Shown: positions 10,948 to 24,500 of the stretch, piece after piece | Numbering within the stretch: the stretch's first letter is position 1 | Layout of the letters: every line of letters begins with the position of its first letter | Source of the DNA: Sordaria brevicollis | Lineage: Eukaryota; Ascomycota; Sordariomycetes; Sordariales; Sordariaceae | Direction: 5' to 3' | NCBI GenBank assembly: GCA_033439795.1 | Contig: JAUTDP010000011.1 | Span: 2,418,001-2,482,000 of the forward strand | Length of the DNA stretch: 64,000 nt | Position numbers and translations under genes: made by a program | Notes under the pieces: model-generated | Told to the model about the DNA's origin: nothing | Seen by the model: the letters and a program-made list of their open reading frames with translations, nothing else | The model's database searches: none

Positions 10948-13900
10948 GTTGGCTATTTTGCTCCTTGATAGGACTGACTATAAGGAATTGGGCGAGGCTG
11001 GAGCGGACGCCAATGTTGCGCTACCGATCCAACCTAACAGTTGATTTAAGAGTTTCACAAGGCGATGGCAGTAGCCTTGGTACTATCCCATGCAGCTGGT
11101 CCCGGGGACGCTACGTGCTAAATGGCGATATGGATATGTCAGGGGCCGTTAAAAAAAGCGCAGTCACAATGTCGTCCTTGGTGATGCTGTGGGTATGAAT
11201 AGCCCGACTCTTGTGTGTCGTTGGGCGTATATGCGACGTTGAAAAACAGCTCTGCAATTCGCAAAATGATGGATTGCGACAGGCAAAGATATGGCGATGA
11301 ATGAACCAAGAAGCTGACGCTTGGCAGTAGCTTGCAGCTTCTTATAGTTGTGTTGTTGTTCTTGTTGGACAGGATCCGCCCCAGGCTACCGAGGTCGGGA
11401 TGGCGATGTCGTGCTCTGCGTGTTCCGGACGGAAGCTTGGAATGGCACGGGGCGATGCGGAAATAATTGCTCGCGGCGATGGGCGCTGACTGTGGTGATG
11501 GATAGGCGGTGCAACCACCGGTGGGTGGTGGGCGTTGGGATGGAAAAGCTGGTCCAAGATTGCGATATTTGGTGGTGTTGGGCGGGCCTCGCAAGTACTG
11601 TCATGCGCAATGCAGCGAAGGCGGCGGGATGACGGGAGAAAAAGAAGGGGGAAGGGGGAAGGGGAAAATTGGGCTGGGGAAGAGGCGATCTAAAGGCAAT
11701 GGGGAAGGCGGCCGGGAAAGCAGCTCGATTCGCTGGACGGGGAGTTCTGACCACTTTTGCCAAACTCCCCTTACCCACGGAATCGTGAATGTACTTTTTG
11801 GCTAGGTCAGTTTGGAAATTGCTCCCGGTTCCGCTTGGTGCCGCATGTCATACGGCGCGCCAAGACAATTGGCCCACACACGCTGCACAAGGGCCTGGCG
11901 GCACAGGTCTAACAGGCAGCCCAGGCTACGGCTGGCAGGTCGTGCCAGGTTGCGGTACATTGGGGCGGGGCGAGGTGGGAACAGGGGTGCTTGCCGTCGT
12001 GTCCCGGGGTACCTGGAGGAAAGAGCACGGGCCACTTGGGACTGCTGACCCCTAGACTGGACGGGAGGGAGTGTGGCTGGTGGTGAGTCGAGGCCTTCAC
12101 TCAGTAGAGGTATGGGATCGATAGGAACTTGAAGGATCACGGAGGTCGAGTGCGGCAATATCACAACCAGCGACAGGTTCTTCTCGAGATGGCAACCTAA
12201 AGGTAATCAGGCGGCAAACATAGATAACAATGTGATAACGGAAATAGGATGAAGTGTCTGATGTTAAGGTAAAGGGGCAGTGAAGAGTGGTGGGCTCGGA
12301 TGAGACAAGTCCGAAGATCGGGCTCCTAGGTTGCAAACTTGTTGAAAGAGGAGGAAGTAGACGAGAGCAACTTTCATGATTCAGCATCAAGACAAAGAAG
12401 CTTGGTGACGGGATTCCTTCACTTTCAGGAAGCCCTTTCACTGCAGGTATATGAGTTGGTTTACATGTTGACGGGCTACGGTCCAGGTTCGCATAGTAGT
12501 TCTACAATGTGTAATCCGGGTAGAGGATGGGCGAGAGGCAAAGGATATACCTATTTTTGTAGGTGAAATATATGTACTTCCTCACGTGCGCCTCTTCCTT
12601 TACAGGTAGGTAGTCATCCCAAGTTCCATAATGCATGCTTAACGTTCAAGAAGAATGGACGTCTTAACTCCCTGCTGCTGAGAGCTCCATCTTCAACGCA
12701 TGCAATGGACAATTTTAGACACGTCCATGCCGGCTACCAGACGTACACATTTGGATGCATAATGTATGAGTGATGCAAATCCCTACATCTCGGGGTGCTT
12801 TGCCGAGGAGAATGCAAGAAGTAGGTAGGTTGATCAACATCATGAGAACTCAAGAAATGTCGCAGTCATCCTACGTCTTTGTCTGGATCACACGGTCTTT
12901 TGTTTGACGACAACCTTACGGATTGCAGGTTTTAGGTAGCTTGCAGTTTTCCCCAGTTTGACCCAAGGAAACAATTCAAGCGCCGACTTGGGGACGAACA
13001 TCTACATATCTAGGCCATGACTCTCACCCTGGGGGCAATACCGAAGTCGGTGGCTGTTCTGGCAAAGAAGAGACGATCAACACAACAGGTGAGTGCTCGA
13101 CAGGCCTGAAATTCATCGCTAACCTACCAACGGAAGATCTGACCAGTGGCATAATATGATTGAATATGTCCATCTTGAACCATCTTTCAAGGGGGAAATT
13201 TGGATGATGCTGTTGACGAGTTTGCCTGGTGTTGGTGGTACTTGTTCAAATCCAGATCGAAAAAGTAAATTCCCCTGACAGAGAGAGTGATTACCTCGCC
13301 CTCCTTCCACCCACTAGGCATCAACCGAATCTTCAATGGCGGGTGAGAGTATCAAAGTGGAAGCTGCCCGTGTGCCTGTGTTCAGTCCCGTCGTTCAATG
13401 AGGGTCGACAGTTTACAGCAGGAGCCGTTTGGCTTTCCAACTCCCCCGCACTTTCCATATCCCTTTTGCAGTTGCCTGGCGGGTGGCAAGCACAACAGGC
13501 AAGCACTCTTTTCAATCTTCACTCTTCATCGGGTTCCGTACCAGAGCGGTCGACTGACTTTCGATCTGACAACTTCCAAACCGGCCGACATCCAATGTGA
13601 TGGCTTCATAACCTCAATCCCGCCGTTCGCATGGTTTGCGGTCCGCTTCATCTCAACTCGCTCCTCTCAGGGCTCGCCCTACCAGACGAACAAACGACGT
13701 CCCAGCAATGGGTCTCCTTCCAGGCGGTGTCTGGTGTGGCTGTCTTATCTGGGACGACAACAGAAGGTGGCCAAGGTGGCTTGGTACGGGCGTCCAGTGA
13801 TGTGGTAATGGAAGGTCTGTGTTGCTCCAATCAATATCCGTCGTGGTGTGCCTGACGCTGACGGGCTGCGGGAAGGGGGGCATGAGTGCGCGCTGACACG

Positions 13901-16063
13901 TTCCTCGCAGGGACCTCATGCTCCAGGGTCAATCGTCAGAATGTACTCGGTACGAACAGGTACCTCTACGAAATCTCGCTCCAGCGGGCCACACCCCAAC
14001 CCCAAGCGGCCCAAGAAACCCGCCAGGATCGAGAAACAAAAAAGCAGCAGCCCAAAAACGGGCACCGCACCCCACAAAGGGGGAGAGAGGAAATGGAGGG
14101 GGCGTCTCCGGAGCGAGCGGTACGGAGTGTTGCAACAGCAACGCCATTTTTCCTTTTTTTCGCTAGCCTCCTTGGCAATCATTTGGCTTCAACCCTTCCT
14201 TGGCGGGCCACTGGCTGGTCATCCTCCTCTTCAGAGATCTCGACACTGTACGACCGTCGAACACGCACTCCCGCCCACCAGCCAGCCCGAGCCGTTCTGC
14301 GGCCTGCTGAGTTGTTCGACAAAACGAGTTCCGATGCATCTTGACGCAGCTGGGAACAGCCGCCAAGCAGCGTGGGTGTTCTGCCACCTGCATCATCTCT
14401 CTTCCCAATGCCCGGTGCACGGGCCCCAGAACGTTGCCGACCAACAAGCTTTCAAGTCTCCCGGCCCGTGTGCCTCCACCGAGAAATACCCCAGCCCGCC
14501 GTCACCAACGCCTGGGTGCTTGCAACAACGCGGAACCCTATCGGTGCGAATGAGGTGGAGGTCCGTCATTGGGGGGCTCTGATAGTGCGGTGTGCGGGTT
14601 AGGTGCGGGTGTAAGGGGGCCAAGACAAGGGACCTCACACGTACAAACAAATCGCACGCCGTCAATCGACAGCCAGCACCGTACATGGTCCTCGCTTTTG
14701 TGGAAGGTCCGGGCCGGGCAACACGAGAAGGAAAGATCTGTGTTCCTCAGCCTTGGAATCCTTGATGGAAGATCAGGTCTCGTTATGGATTCGGAAAATG
14801 GGTTTTACCGTTGCTGCTGTTGCTGCTCTGCCGAAGCCCTGTCGTGGCCAGATCGGCGACGACAGGCATTCACTGGTATGTCATCATTATCACCATTACT
14901 CTTCTCGTCAACTGTTATGCTTGTCAATTGTTCTTGTTCTTTGCGTTCACTGCTCGTGCCTCATTTAGGTCCTCGGCCTCACTTTTTACCTCTGTGATTT
15001 TCTAGCATGGTGGTACGGCACCCGGTATGTCAATCCAGAGAGGTACTACCTCCAAAGCGTGTTCGATTCTGCTTAAGGGGGAAGGTTCTCCTTTTTGATA
15101 GGTTTTCACGAACCCTGAAGAACCTTGACATTTCTTGCTCCCCCGGCTTCTATCCAGCGATTCATCAAGCCGAGTCCTGAAGAGCACCTCAGCGACTCGA
15201 TCATGTCGTCAACCAAAAGCCTCAACCACAATGCTTCATGTGCAGGCACGTAACGCGCATACTGGTAGTACATGATTAGCCCGTGGCAGCAACATTAAAA
15301 ACCCCGATGCCCCTTGATATCATCGCCTCGATGATGCCTTAGTCTTACACCTACATAAGCAGACCAAAATTCTGCATGCTGCTGAAGCTCGGTATGCTTC
15401 CGTTTTTCCTACATGTACATACCGAACCCAGTCCATCTCATAATAAGTCCTCGCATGCAGGTCCTCCTTTCTCAAGGTTGCTCAAAGATACTGGTCGTAA
15501 GGTTTGGGGGCATTCAGATCTGAGCTCGCCGCGTATCTTTTGCATTTGGACCCTTAAATGAACGGAGGCCTCTGGAAGGTTCAGCCTACATAGCGGTGCA
15601 TGAAATCGGATTCCTGGAATTATAATTGGGTCTGGATATTCTTCTGTCTCCATCATCTTCGTCTTGACTGTTCATAACTTACCCCGAACTCGGAGGAGTA
15701 TAAGGCTCCCTGTGGGCTCGGTTTATTCAAAATCCGGTCAGGTCAGGCATGATCGTGCGGATTCCTTTCAAAAATCCACTGTTCTCCAGTTGTGTTCGTT
15801 TTGTAAATATGTAGGTAGAAAGGAGACCTATAAATGGTATGTATAACCTGCGTTGGACTGCCCTGACTATGCCTATACTAGGCTTCCGGGAAACCGAGAT
15901 TATACGATACTATGCCCCGTCTCCAGACGGACATCGCTACTGAGGAAAGGAGTGTCAAGTAATAGGTTGGAGATCTCGTAGCCTGGAACAGAATTTCCTA
16001 ACCGGCAGTTTCCCGTGCTCGGCCGGCCGGTAAGCTCTACAAAAGGCTATTGCCGCTACTACT
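10948..16063. other. Gene-poor region: rcm-1 promoter and leader, then unassigned spacer up to the transposon nest
   Basis: The first several hundred bases are presumably the promoter and long leader of the co-repressor gene. From about 11.6 to 16.06 kb there are many short overlapping open frames on both strands, the longest 244 codons at 13,848-14,582. None shows a domain, convincing intron structure or coding-like bias, so none is called. Composition is ordinary and RIP is not evident. Confidence 0.5.
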
Positions 16064-16143
16064 GGGGGTCGTTATCCAAGTCCGCGCAAAGTTCATTTTA
16101 GGCAAGTATTAAGCCACCACGAACCACCGCACAAACGCAACAG
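16064..16143 (+). repeat. Left terminal inverted repeat of the Mutator-like transposon
   Basis: It starts GGGGGTCGTTATCC. Positions 16,074-16,118 are identical to the reverse complement of 50,875-50,919. Inside the core, similarity continues with C/T and G/A differences only, apart from a 10-bp insertion here that duplicates CCACC. Unlike the interior it keeps many CpA sites, so this end largely escaped RIP. Confidence 0.9.
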
Positions 16144-16234
16144 CAATATCACTCGGGACTTGGGAGTCCCGTACGCACCGCGCTTGCGCAACGACAAACA
16201 AGCGTAAGCGCGGCGCCGATATACGTAACCGCGG

Positions 16235-18559
16235 CCGGTATATTAATAATAATATTAGTATTAATATATAAATAATAAATATAAAGCGGAATATTTGAAA
16301 TTTTATTAATAAGGTATAAATAATTAAATAAATTTTGCTTTAAAATTTTGAATTTTGAATTAAAAAGTTAAAAGACTTTATATTAAGTATTACGAAATGT
16401 AATATTAAAGTTTGGTTTCGTATATTGAAAAAATATTTTAAAAATTAAAATAATAATAAAAAAGTTTTATTATTAAAAAGTAGTTTAGTAAATAGAATTT
16501 TTATTTTTCTTTATAATAATACCTTTTAAAGAGGTTTTACCGAGGTTATAGCGCTATTCTTTTGCGAAAAAGATAATAATATAAAAAAAAGAAATATAAA
16601 AAAAGATTATATTTTATAGTAATTAATAAAAATATAAAAAAAAATTATATTAATCTTATTTAGTAATTTTATTACCCTTATTACCCTTATCCCCTTTATT
16701 ACTATTATTATTATTAAGAATTTTAGGCTCCTTACTTTTATCCTTTTTAGCCGAGGCCGTATTATTAGTAGGGGAGCGCTTATTAAAGAAATTATAATAA
16801 ATAATAATATATTATAGCTATAAGAATTAACCGAAGTTTTAATATTTAAGAGTAAAAGATATAATTTATAGTAATTTCGAAAATATTATATAGGTTATTA
16901 TTAATATTATTAATATTAATATTAATAATAATAACGCTTTCGGTAATCTTTTCTAAGGCTTCGATTTATTTAATTTTTAAGGCTATTTTTTTATCCTTTT
17001 CGGATTTAAATTTCTTTTCTTTCTTAATAAGAAATAGCGTTATATATATAGCGATATTATCTTTTAATTAAATAAATATTATATTTATACTTATAGGTAA
17101 AGTAGTAATTTTCTTTTCGATTTACTTTCCGGCCGAAATAATACGAAGTAAGGCGGTATACTTTTATATATATGCGATAATGCGTTTAATTATAGCTTTT
17201 ATAGCCGAATTCTTCTTCTATTATTCGAAGAGACGGTTATATATATATTCCGGTATTTAGAAAATATATAAATTAATAAATAATTAAAGGTTAAATAGAA
17301 ATTTCTTTAATAATATTTATAAAATAGTAATTAATATAATAATTATTTTTAATATATTCGGCGTAAATTATACCTTTACCTATTTAGTTATAATATTTAT
17401 AACCGTCGGCTATATTAGCGCGGATAATATAAAGAGTGTAAAGGATTTTCTATTTAATATTAAGTTACTTGCCCGAAAGCGTTACGATAGTTCTTTATAA
17501 AATTTTTATTAATATATAAAGGTTAAATAATATTAATAATATATATATTAAAGAAAGAAGGGTAAATTTACGGGTTTTTTAGCGGAAGAATTACCGCCGT
17601 CGATATCGTTATCGTTTTTGCATTTGGAAGTATTATTATTATTATAGGTAGTAGAAAGTATATTATTAAATAATAATTATAATATTAATTTGAAATTAGA
17701 ATTAGAATTAGATTATAATTGTAAAAAAATAATAACAATAATAATAGATACGTACGTTTATATAATTATAGCGTAAAAAAAAAGCCTTTTAAATATATAG
17801 AATAATTAATATAATTATATAAATAAAGTAAAATAGAAGTATATATATAGTAATAATAATATTGTACGTTAGAGGAAGAGAGAAGAGGAGAGAGAAGGAG
17901 GAGGAGAAGGAAAATACGAAGAAGGATAAGTAATATAATAAAGGTAGGGGAAATCCTTCTATTTATTTATAATATTATTTTCAAAATTCAAATTTTAGGT
18001 AGAAAGATTTACGAGTAATTATTAATTTATTTATTATACTATTCAAAATATTATCCTATATAGGAGTTTGAAGTGAATTCGAATTTATATTTTTTATTTT
18101 ATTATTTATATAGGAGACGTAACCGAGAAATTATAAATATTATTATATAATTTAATATTAATAAATATTAAGGAAAATAAATTCCTTTTTTAATATCCTA
18201 TTATATATATCGATGTAAGGTTTAATATTTGGTATATAGGTTTATATAATAATTATTTATAATATTTTTAAAAGACGGTTTATTTTTATATTGAAAATAA
18301 TTTTTTTTATAGGTTAAAAGTTTTATAGATTATTAACCCTTATTCTTTATTATATATTGTTATTCCGTTGCGGGGTAGTTATTTAATACTTTTTAATAGC
18401 GCTATAAAGAAATTTTTATAGGGTATTATATAAAATTATATTTTAATTAAATATTAAAGGGGGTAGCATTAAAAAAATAATTAAAATATTAAATTTTAAT
18501 TCGAATAAAATATTAAATTATATATTGCAAAATATTAAAGGATTATTAAATTATATATT
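16235..18559 (-). pseudogene. Left interior of the Mutator-like element, C-terminal or downstream relict
   Basis: Minus-strand readings around 16,670-16,770 give a low-complexity Asn/Lys/Asp/Ser/Gly-rich segment. No domain is recognisable. It probably includes the C terminus and 3' part of the transposase gene, heavily damaged by RIP. Confidence 0.3.
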
Positions 18560-19704
18560 TTACTTAACCCTCTTCCTTTAAAACCTCTTTCCGTTATTAT
18601 ATTAAATTATTTAGGTTAATAATAAATATAATATTTATATTCGCTTTTACTTTATTAATAAAAATTTGAAATTAATAGTCTATTTCTTTTATTATTCCTT
18701 TATAAAATATAACCGTATCCTTAATATAATAAATATTTTTATTTAACCGCTTATTAATCTTTCGAGCTTATAATTTTTACTTTAATAGTATATTAATAAT
18801 AGAATTAAAAATACCTTTAAAAGGCTTTTTAATTTGTTTATATATTTTAAAGCTATATTATGCTTATAAATTAATTAATTGAGTAAAGTAAATTAATAAT
18901 AATAAATTAAATATAAAGTAGTAATATTAAATGTAAATATATAGAAGTTACTATACCGAGAACTATTTGTATTTGTATTAAAGTATATTAGTAAGCCAAT
19001 TATTTATTTTTATTTAATTATTATTAAGGTTTTTTAATAATATATAATTTAGCTCGAAATAATTATTATTTTGAGGTTTATATTTTGGAAGTTCAGCTTT
19101 ATTTACCCTATTAACGTCATAATTACTAAATATATATATATTAGTAAATATTTTATTTATAATAAAATAGTAGAAAAAATTTATTATCGGTTATCCTATT
19201 AATATATTATTTTTTAATTAGGTATTATTATATAACCTTTTTGAATATTTTTAAATATATTTAACCGTTTTTAAATAAAATATAATTAATAAAAGATTAT
19301 TATTTGTATATAAATTAGTAGTTTCTTAAAACTATAATTAAGAAATTTGTGTGTAAGAGGTTTACGGTAGTATTTATTACGGATTTTCCGCTTATTAGCG
19401 AAACGGTTATAGTCTTCTAATTTATTAATAATAGTAATAAAATTGCCTTTTAAATTGTAAATTCTTACTATATCCTTTTTTATAGCGTTTTTAATTTTAA
19501 AGTAGCTATACTAAGATTTAATTATATTCGTAGTATTAATTTAAAGAAGTAGAGGGATATTATATTTAAATTAATATATTTAGTATTTAATTTTTACTCT
19601 CTAATACTTCCGAATATAATTTATTTAATAAAGAATAATATAAAAAATAGCTTTATTAATAGATATAAAATATTTCTCTTCGGTTAATTTGTAATAGAAT
19701 ATAG
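18560..19704 (-). pseudogene. Mutator-like transposase relict, C-terminal part
   Basis: This continues, in the same minus-strand frame, the fragment at 35,464-36,096 once element 1 and one TATTT copy are removed. A motif reading NTTNIIKS-stop-YSYFK lies at about 19,497-19,540. With the stop taken as a RIP-altered Trp and Lys as an altered Glu, it corresponds to the N-T-T-N-x-x-E-S-W-H-x-x-x-K motif typical of MULE transposases. Downstream sequence is coherent for another 150 codons or so, with stops only at TAA/TAG positions explained by RIP. It is non-functional. Confidence 0.6.
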
Positions 19705-19709
19705 TATTT

Positions 19710-19995
19710 TATAAAGTCACAGGTACGAGAGGGTAAGAGCAAATCGTACAAGGTAGGTCTATTCTAGGAGAAAGACTTTAACCTAGCCAAATATAAATCT
19801 CTAGCTAAGAGCTATCCTCTTTTATACTTATACGCTTCCCTATAAGTCTAGAACGGTCGGCGCCCGGGCTCCGAAATCCTTTCCTCTATATTATATCCTA
19901 CTATCCTTATTTTATCTACTATTTTATCCGTCGTCCTAGGCTATTATACCTTAATTATACGAATCCCCCTAAACTTTCTTAGCGATACTTTTATA
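19710..19995 (-). repeat. 3' LTR of element 1 (286 bp)
   Basis: It is homologous to the LTRs at 27,379, 27,628 and 35,131 and has the same 286-bp length as the intact ones. Its outer part (19,715-19,870) is less RIP-mutated than the other copies. Tips are TA...TA, read as RIP-altered TG...CA. Confidence 0.9.
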
Positions 19996-20010
19996 ATTAT
20001 CCCCCCCCCT

Positions 20011-21008
20011 AAAAGTTATAATCCCTTATAACTTTAATATTAATTATTATAATCTATAAAAAATTTTATTTCCCGTTTTAAAAAACCTTATTTTCCGCTC
20101 GTATATTACGCTACGCTTCGGTTCTATTATACCGTTTGGTTATCCGTTTTTATTATACTATTTAATCATTTATTCCTATTTTATATATTAGCGTTACTCC
20201 CCCCCCCGGTTAATTTAATCTTTAAACCGTATTACTACGTAGTAATTACCGTAGTACCCGTAGGGGTAATGCTTTTACGCTAAGCGGTTTTATTAAAAAA
20301 TTTAAAAACCGACCGGTAATATTTATATTAATATATTGGTTAAGGTAATAATCCCCGTTTATCCCGGTTATTTATATTATATTAGTATTTCTACGCTTAC
20401 TAGCTACGGTATTATAGTAGCCGGTCGGTTCCGCGGTTAATATTCGCCCCCTAAGGCTATTATTGGGTTTTTAAAAGTTAATTCCGAAATGGTTTAATTT
20501 CTACGTATTATACGCTTTATTTACTATTTCGGTATTCTTTTCCCTTTATATCCTTTCCCCGGATAAAAAGCGTTTTGCCCTAAATAATTAAGAATTTCGA
20601 AGGAATTCCGAAGTAGGATAGAAATTCTATTCCGAATTGGGATTAGAATTTTATTCGGAATTAATTTTAAGGTTTAACCCGAATTACCTTTCCTTTTCCT
20701 AAAATTAAACCCTTATAATCCTTAGGATATAGGGAAGGATTTATTAACTTTAACCGGCCCGCCGGGCTATTAAAAGCCCTAATATATATTAATTATTTTT
20801 AAAAATTAAAAGTATTTTAAATTATATCGTCGATTAACGATTATTTATTCTACGTAACTAGTAATTTATTATATTTCTTTCATTTAAAGAATTTTATTAA
20901 TATTTATATTTATTAATCGGGCTATAGATTTTTCTATGGTTTAGGCCACTGTAATTATATTAAACCGGGCAACCCTTAACGCTATTTACGAATAAACGTT
21001 AAAAAGGA
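20011..21008 (-). other. Element 1, 3' non-coding region between tandem repeat and 3' LTR
   Basis: This is homologous to about 34,140-35,115 of element 2 in inverted orientation. No domain is recognised; it probably represents a long 3' untranslated region ending in the polypurine tract. Confidence 0.5.
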
Positions 21009-21510
21009 ATTTGCTAATTAACTTTAAATTTTTTTAATTTAATTATTTTATCTTTATTAAACGGAAAATCTTTAATTTAATAGGAAATATTAAAGCGGCT
21101 TTCTTCTTAATATATCGGATTTTTTATAATTTTAATAAGGAATTTGCCGGTTAATTTAAATTCTCTTAATTTAATTATTTTATCCTTATTAAATAGAAAA
21201 TCCTTAATTTAATAAAAAGTATTAGAATAATTTTCTTTTTAATATATTAAATTTTTTATAATCCTAATAAGGAATTTACCGATTAATTTAAATTCTTTTA
21301 ATTTAATTATTTCGTCTTTATCGGACGGGGAATCTTTAGTCCGGTAGGAAGTATTAAAACGGCCTTCCCTTCGATATATCGGATTTTTTATAATTTTAAT
21401 AAAAAATTTACCGGTTATTTTAAATCTTCTTAATTTAATTATTTATCCTCGTTAAACAAGGAATTCTTAATTTAATAAAAGTATTAAAGAAGTTCTTTTT
21501 CCGGTTTTTA
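21009..21510. repeat. 132-bp tandem repeat, about 4 copies (element 1, 3' region)
   Basis: The word AATTTGCC/AATTTACC followed by (G/A)(G/A)TTA(A/T)TTTAAAT recurs at 21,009, 21,141, 21,273 and 21,405, an exact 132-bp period. Copies differ mainly by C/T and G/A changes. Element 2 carries about three copies of the same unit. Confidence 0.85.
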
Positions 21511-24500
21511 ATATTCGGATTCTTTAAATTCTTTATAATTTTAATTCGTAATTCGGCGCGGCTACTTCCTAATTAATATTATATTAAGATATTTAAAATT
21601 AGATTACCAGTCTTTAAGTACTTTATTTCTAATATAGGCTACCTTTAATTTATCCCGCTACGTAGGTCTTTCGCCGGCGATAATATTTCTTTTTTTATTA
21701 ATAAATAGGTTTTTAATTCCTATTCCTATTAAAATATATAATAACTATTCGTTTATTAAATTTTATATATAGCATTTCGCACTATATTCGGCATTTATTA
21801 TTTTCTATAATTATAGAATAGTAAATTCTTATTATACTATTTATATTAATTATTTTATTTCTTATAATATTTTTATTTAACTTTTTAATACTTAAAGAAC
21901 GCCTTTTACGCATTTTCGAAGTATTTTTTAAATTCCTAAATATTATATTCTATAAGCTACCTAATTTATTTAATTAAAAACCTCTAATTTATACCTACTC
22001 TTTGGTAATTTACGATTTCTTTAATTTCCTACTCTTTTTATTTATTATATAGTTCCGGTAATAATATTTCGTAATTTCCGTCTTTTTTACTCTTTTAAAA
22101 TTTTAATAAATTAATTAAAAAAATATTATATATCCGGTTATATTATATAAATAAAATTATTTAATACGTTTAAAAATTAATTCTCTTTAATATTTTAATT
22201 TTAATATACGTAGGTATTAATTTCCTATTTTTAAATTGGAAATTCTTAATTAATAAATTTATAACGTCGTTCGGTTAAAATTCAATTAGCGTATATTTTT
22301 TATTATACCCCTTCTTTTACGTTTCTATTATTTAATTTTAATAGCGTTATATTACTTTACGAATTTCCTTTAATTTTTATAATTATTCCTTTATACTTTA
22401 AATTTTAATAAAATTCCACCCTTCGATATATTCGATTATATATAAATAATAGCCGTATAAAACTCCGAATAGCGAAACCCTTATAATTATATACGTAGAA
22501 TTATTATACGCGAATTCCGCTTCCGGGAATTCTTTATTCCAAAATATAAAGTCGCCTTTTAAAATTTAAATACGTAAAGTCTTTTTAATAATTTAATATA
22601 AGCGTTTTATTTATTTATTCGTTTACGAGTAGAATACGGTAAATAATCTTTATAAAATCCTACGCGTTTTAGTAAATTCTTTCTAAAATTCGTTAATAAA
22701 TAATTTATCTTTATTATTTATAATTTTTAATAATAAACCGAATTAATATTCTACGTATTTATATAATAAGGACGTTATAAAAATTATATTAAATATTTTA
22801 ATAATAGGTATAAATAAAATTATTTTAGTAAATTGGTTTACGATTATTAAAATAGCGTTATATATTTTTTTATCGACCCTTTAATTTAGCAGAAAGTCAA
22901 TAATAAAATCGATATTAATTTTTTAAAAAGGTTATTCGGGTATTAATAAGGATTAGAAGTCTCCGTAGGGTCGGTATCGGGGCTTTTAAGTCCTTTAATA
23001 TAATTCGTACTTTATAACGTATTTTTAAATATTTTATATAAGGCCTTTTTAATAGAATTTCCTTTTAATAAATTTTAAAGTCTTAAACGTATTTATATAA
23101 TTAACCTTTAAATTATTATAATAAAAGTATAAAATTTCTTTATAGAGTAATTTTTTTTTAAAGATTATTAACTATTCTTTAAAATAAAGAACCCTTTAAT
23201 TATTTAATTTATATCCCCCGATTATAATCCCTTTAGATTAAATAGTTATTACCCGTTCGGCTAAATTTAAATCCTTAAGTTAAAGTCCTTTTATAATAAT
23301 ATAAAGTTCCCGGTTTATTAAGGGTATTTAAAGGATTTTTCGGTATACTATCTTCTTCGTAATTTTATATAATAAAATTTAAAAGAACGCTCCTTTTATT
23401 AATTATATTAGTAAAATATTTTTTATAGTAATAATAAACTACGTTATTCATTAAATTTATTTAACGAAGGCGTAAATTATAAATTTTTTTCTATATTAAT
23501 ATAGGATTTTAGAATTTAATTACTTTTTAATTATATTTAATAATTCCGAAATAAAGCTTAATTTCTTTTAAAGGGTCGGTAAAATATCGTTATAAATTAT
23601 ATCCCCTTTTATATAATTTAGCCTTTTAAATAAACCGTTTATTAAATTCGTTTTTTCCGATTAATATTTTATTTCGAAATCGAATTAAAATAACCGGTAA
23701 ATTTAATGAACTAACCTTCTACGTAAATCGTTCGCCGGCGATTTTATAATACTCTTTAACGCTTTATAATTTATAAATATTATAAATAGCTTCGGAAATC
23801 CTTTTAAATAATATATTTAATAATTTAGATTAATTATAATAGCGAATAACTCCTATTAGCCCGTATATCATTATTATTTTACGTTTATTAATTTTTTAGA
23901 AAAAAACGTTACAGGATATTAAATATCTCCTATAAATTGGGATAAAATTTTTAAAATAGCCTTTTACAAAGCGTCCGTTTTAACTTTAATCTTTTTAATT
24001 GGGTTTTAATAACGAAGGATTAATATTATTATAAACGTTTCCTTTAAAGCCTAGAATATTTTATTAGCCTCTTTAATTTAATAGAATACGTTTAATTTCC
24101 GCCCGTTCTTATTCTTTTTTAATAAATTAGTAATAAATTTTATTATATAAGAATATTAATATACGAACCGTCGGTAAAAATTAGCAAATTTTAAGAATAT
24201 TTAAATATTATAGAAGGATTTAAGCGTTAATTACTTTTAAACCGCTTTTACCCGTTTAAAATTTATTATTACCCCTTTTATAATAATTTAATAACCGAAG
24301 AAATTAATATAATTTTTATAGAATTCGTATTTAAATACTTTTACGAAAAATTAAGTAACGCGTAAACGTTCGAAGATTAAATAAAAATATTCGTTATATT
24401 CTTCTTTAAAATTCGAATAAATTAAAATATCGTTAAAATATATTATATAAATATAATCAATAAATCCTACGAATATTTTATATATATATATTTAGAATAT

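Noticed and set aside
13848..14582. 244-codon open frame in the left gene-poor region
   Set aside because: No domain, Pro/Ser/Arg-rich, and overlapped by several equally open frames on both strands in GC-rich DNA.
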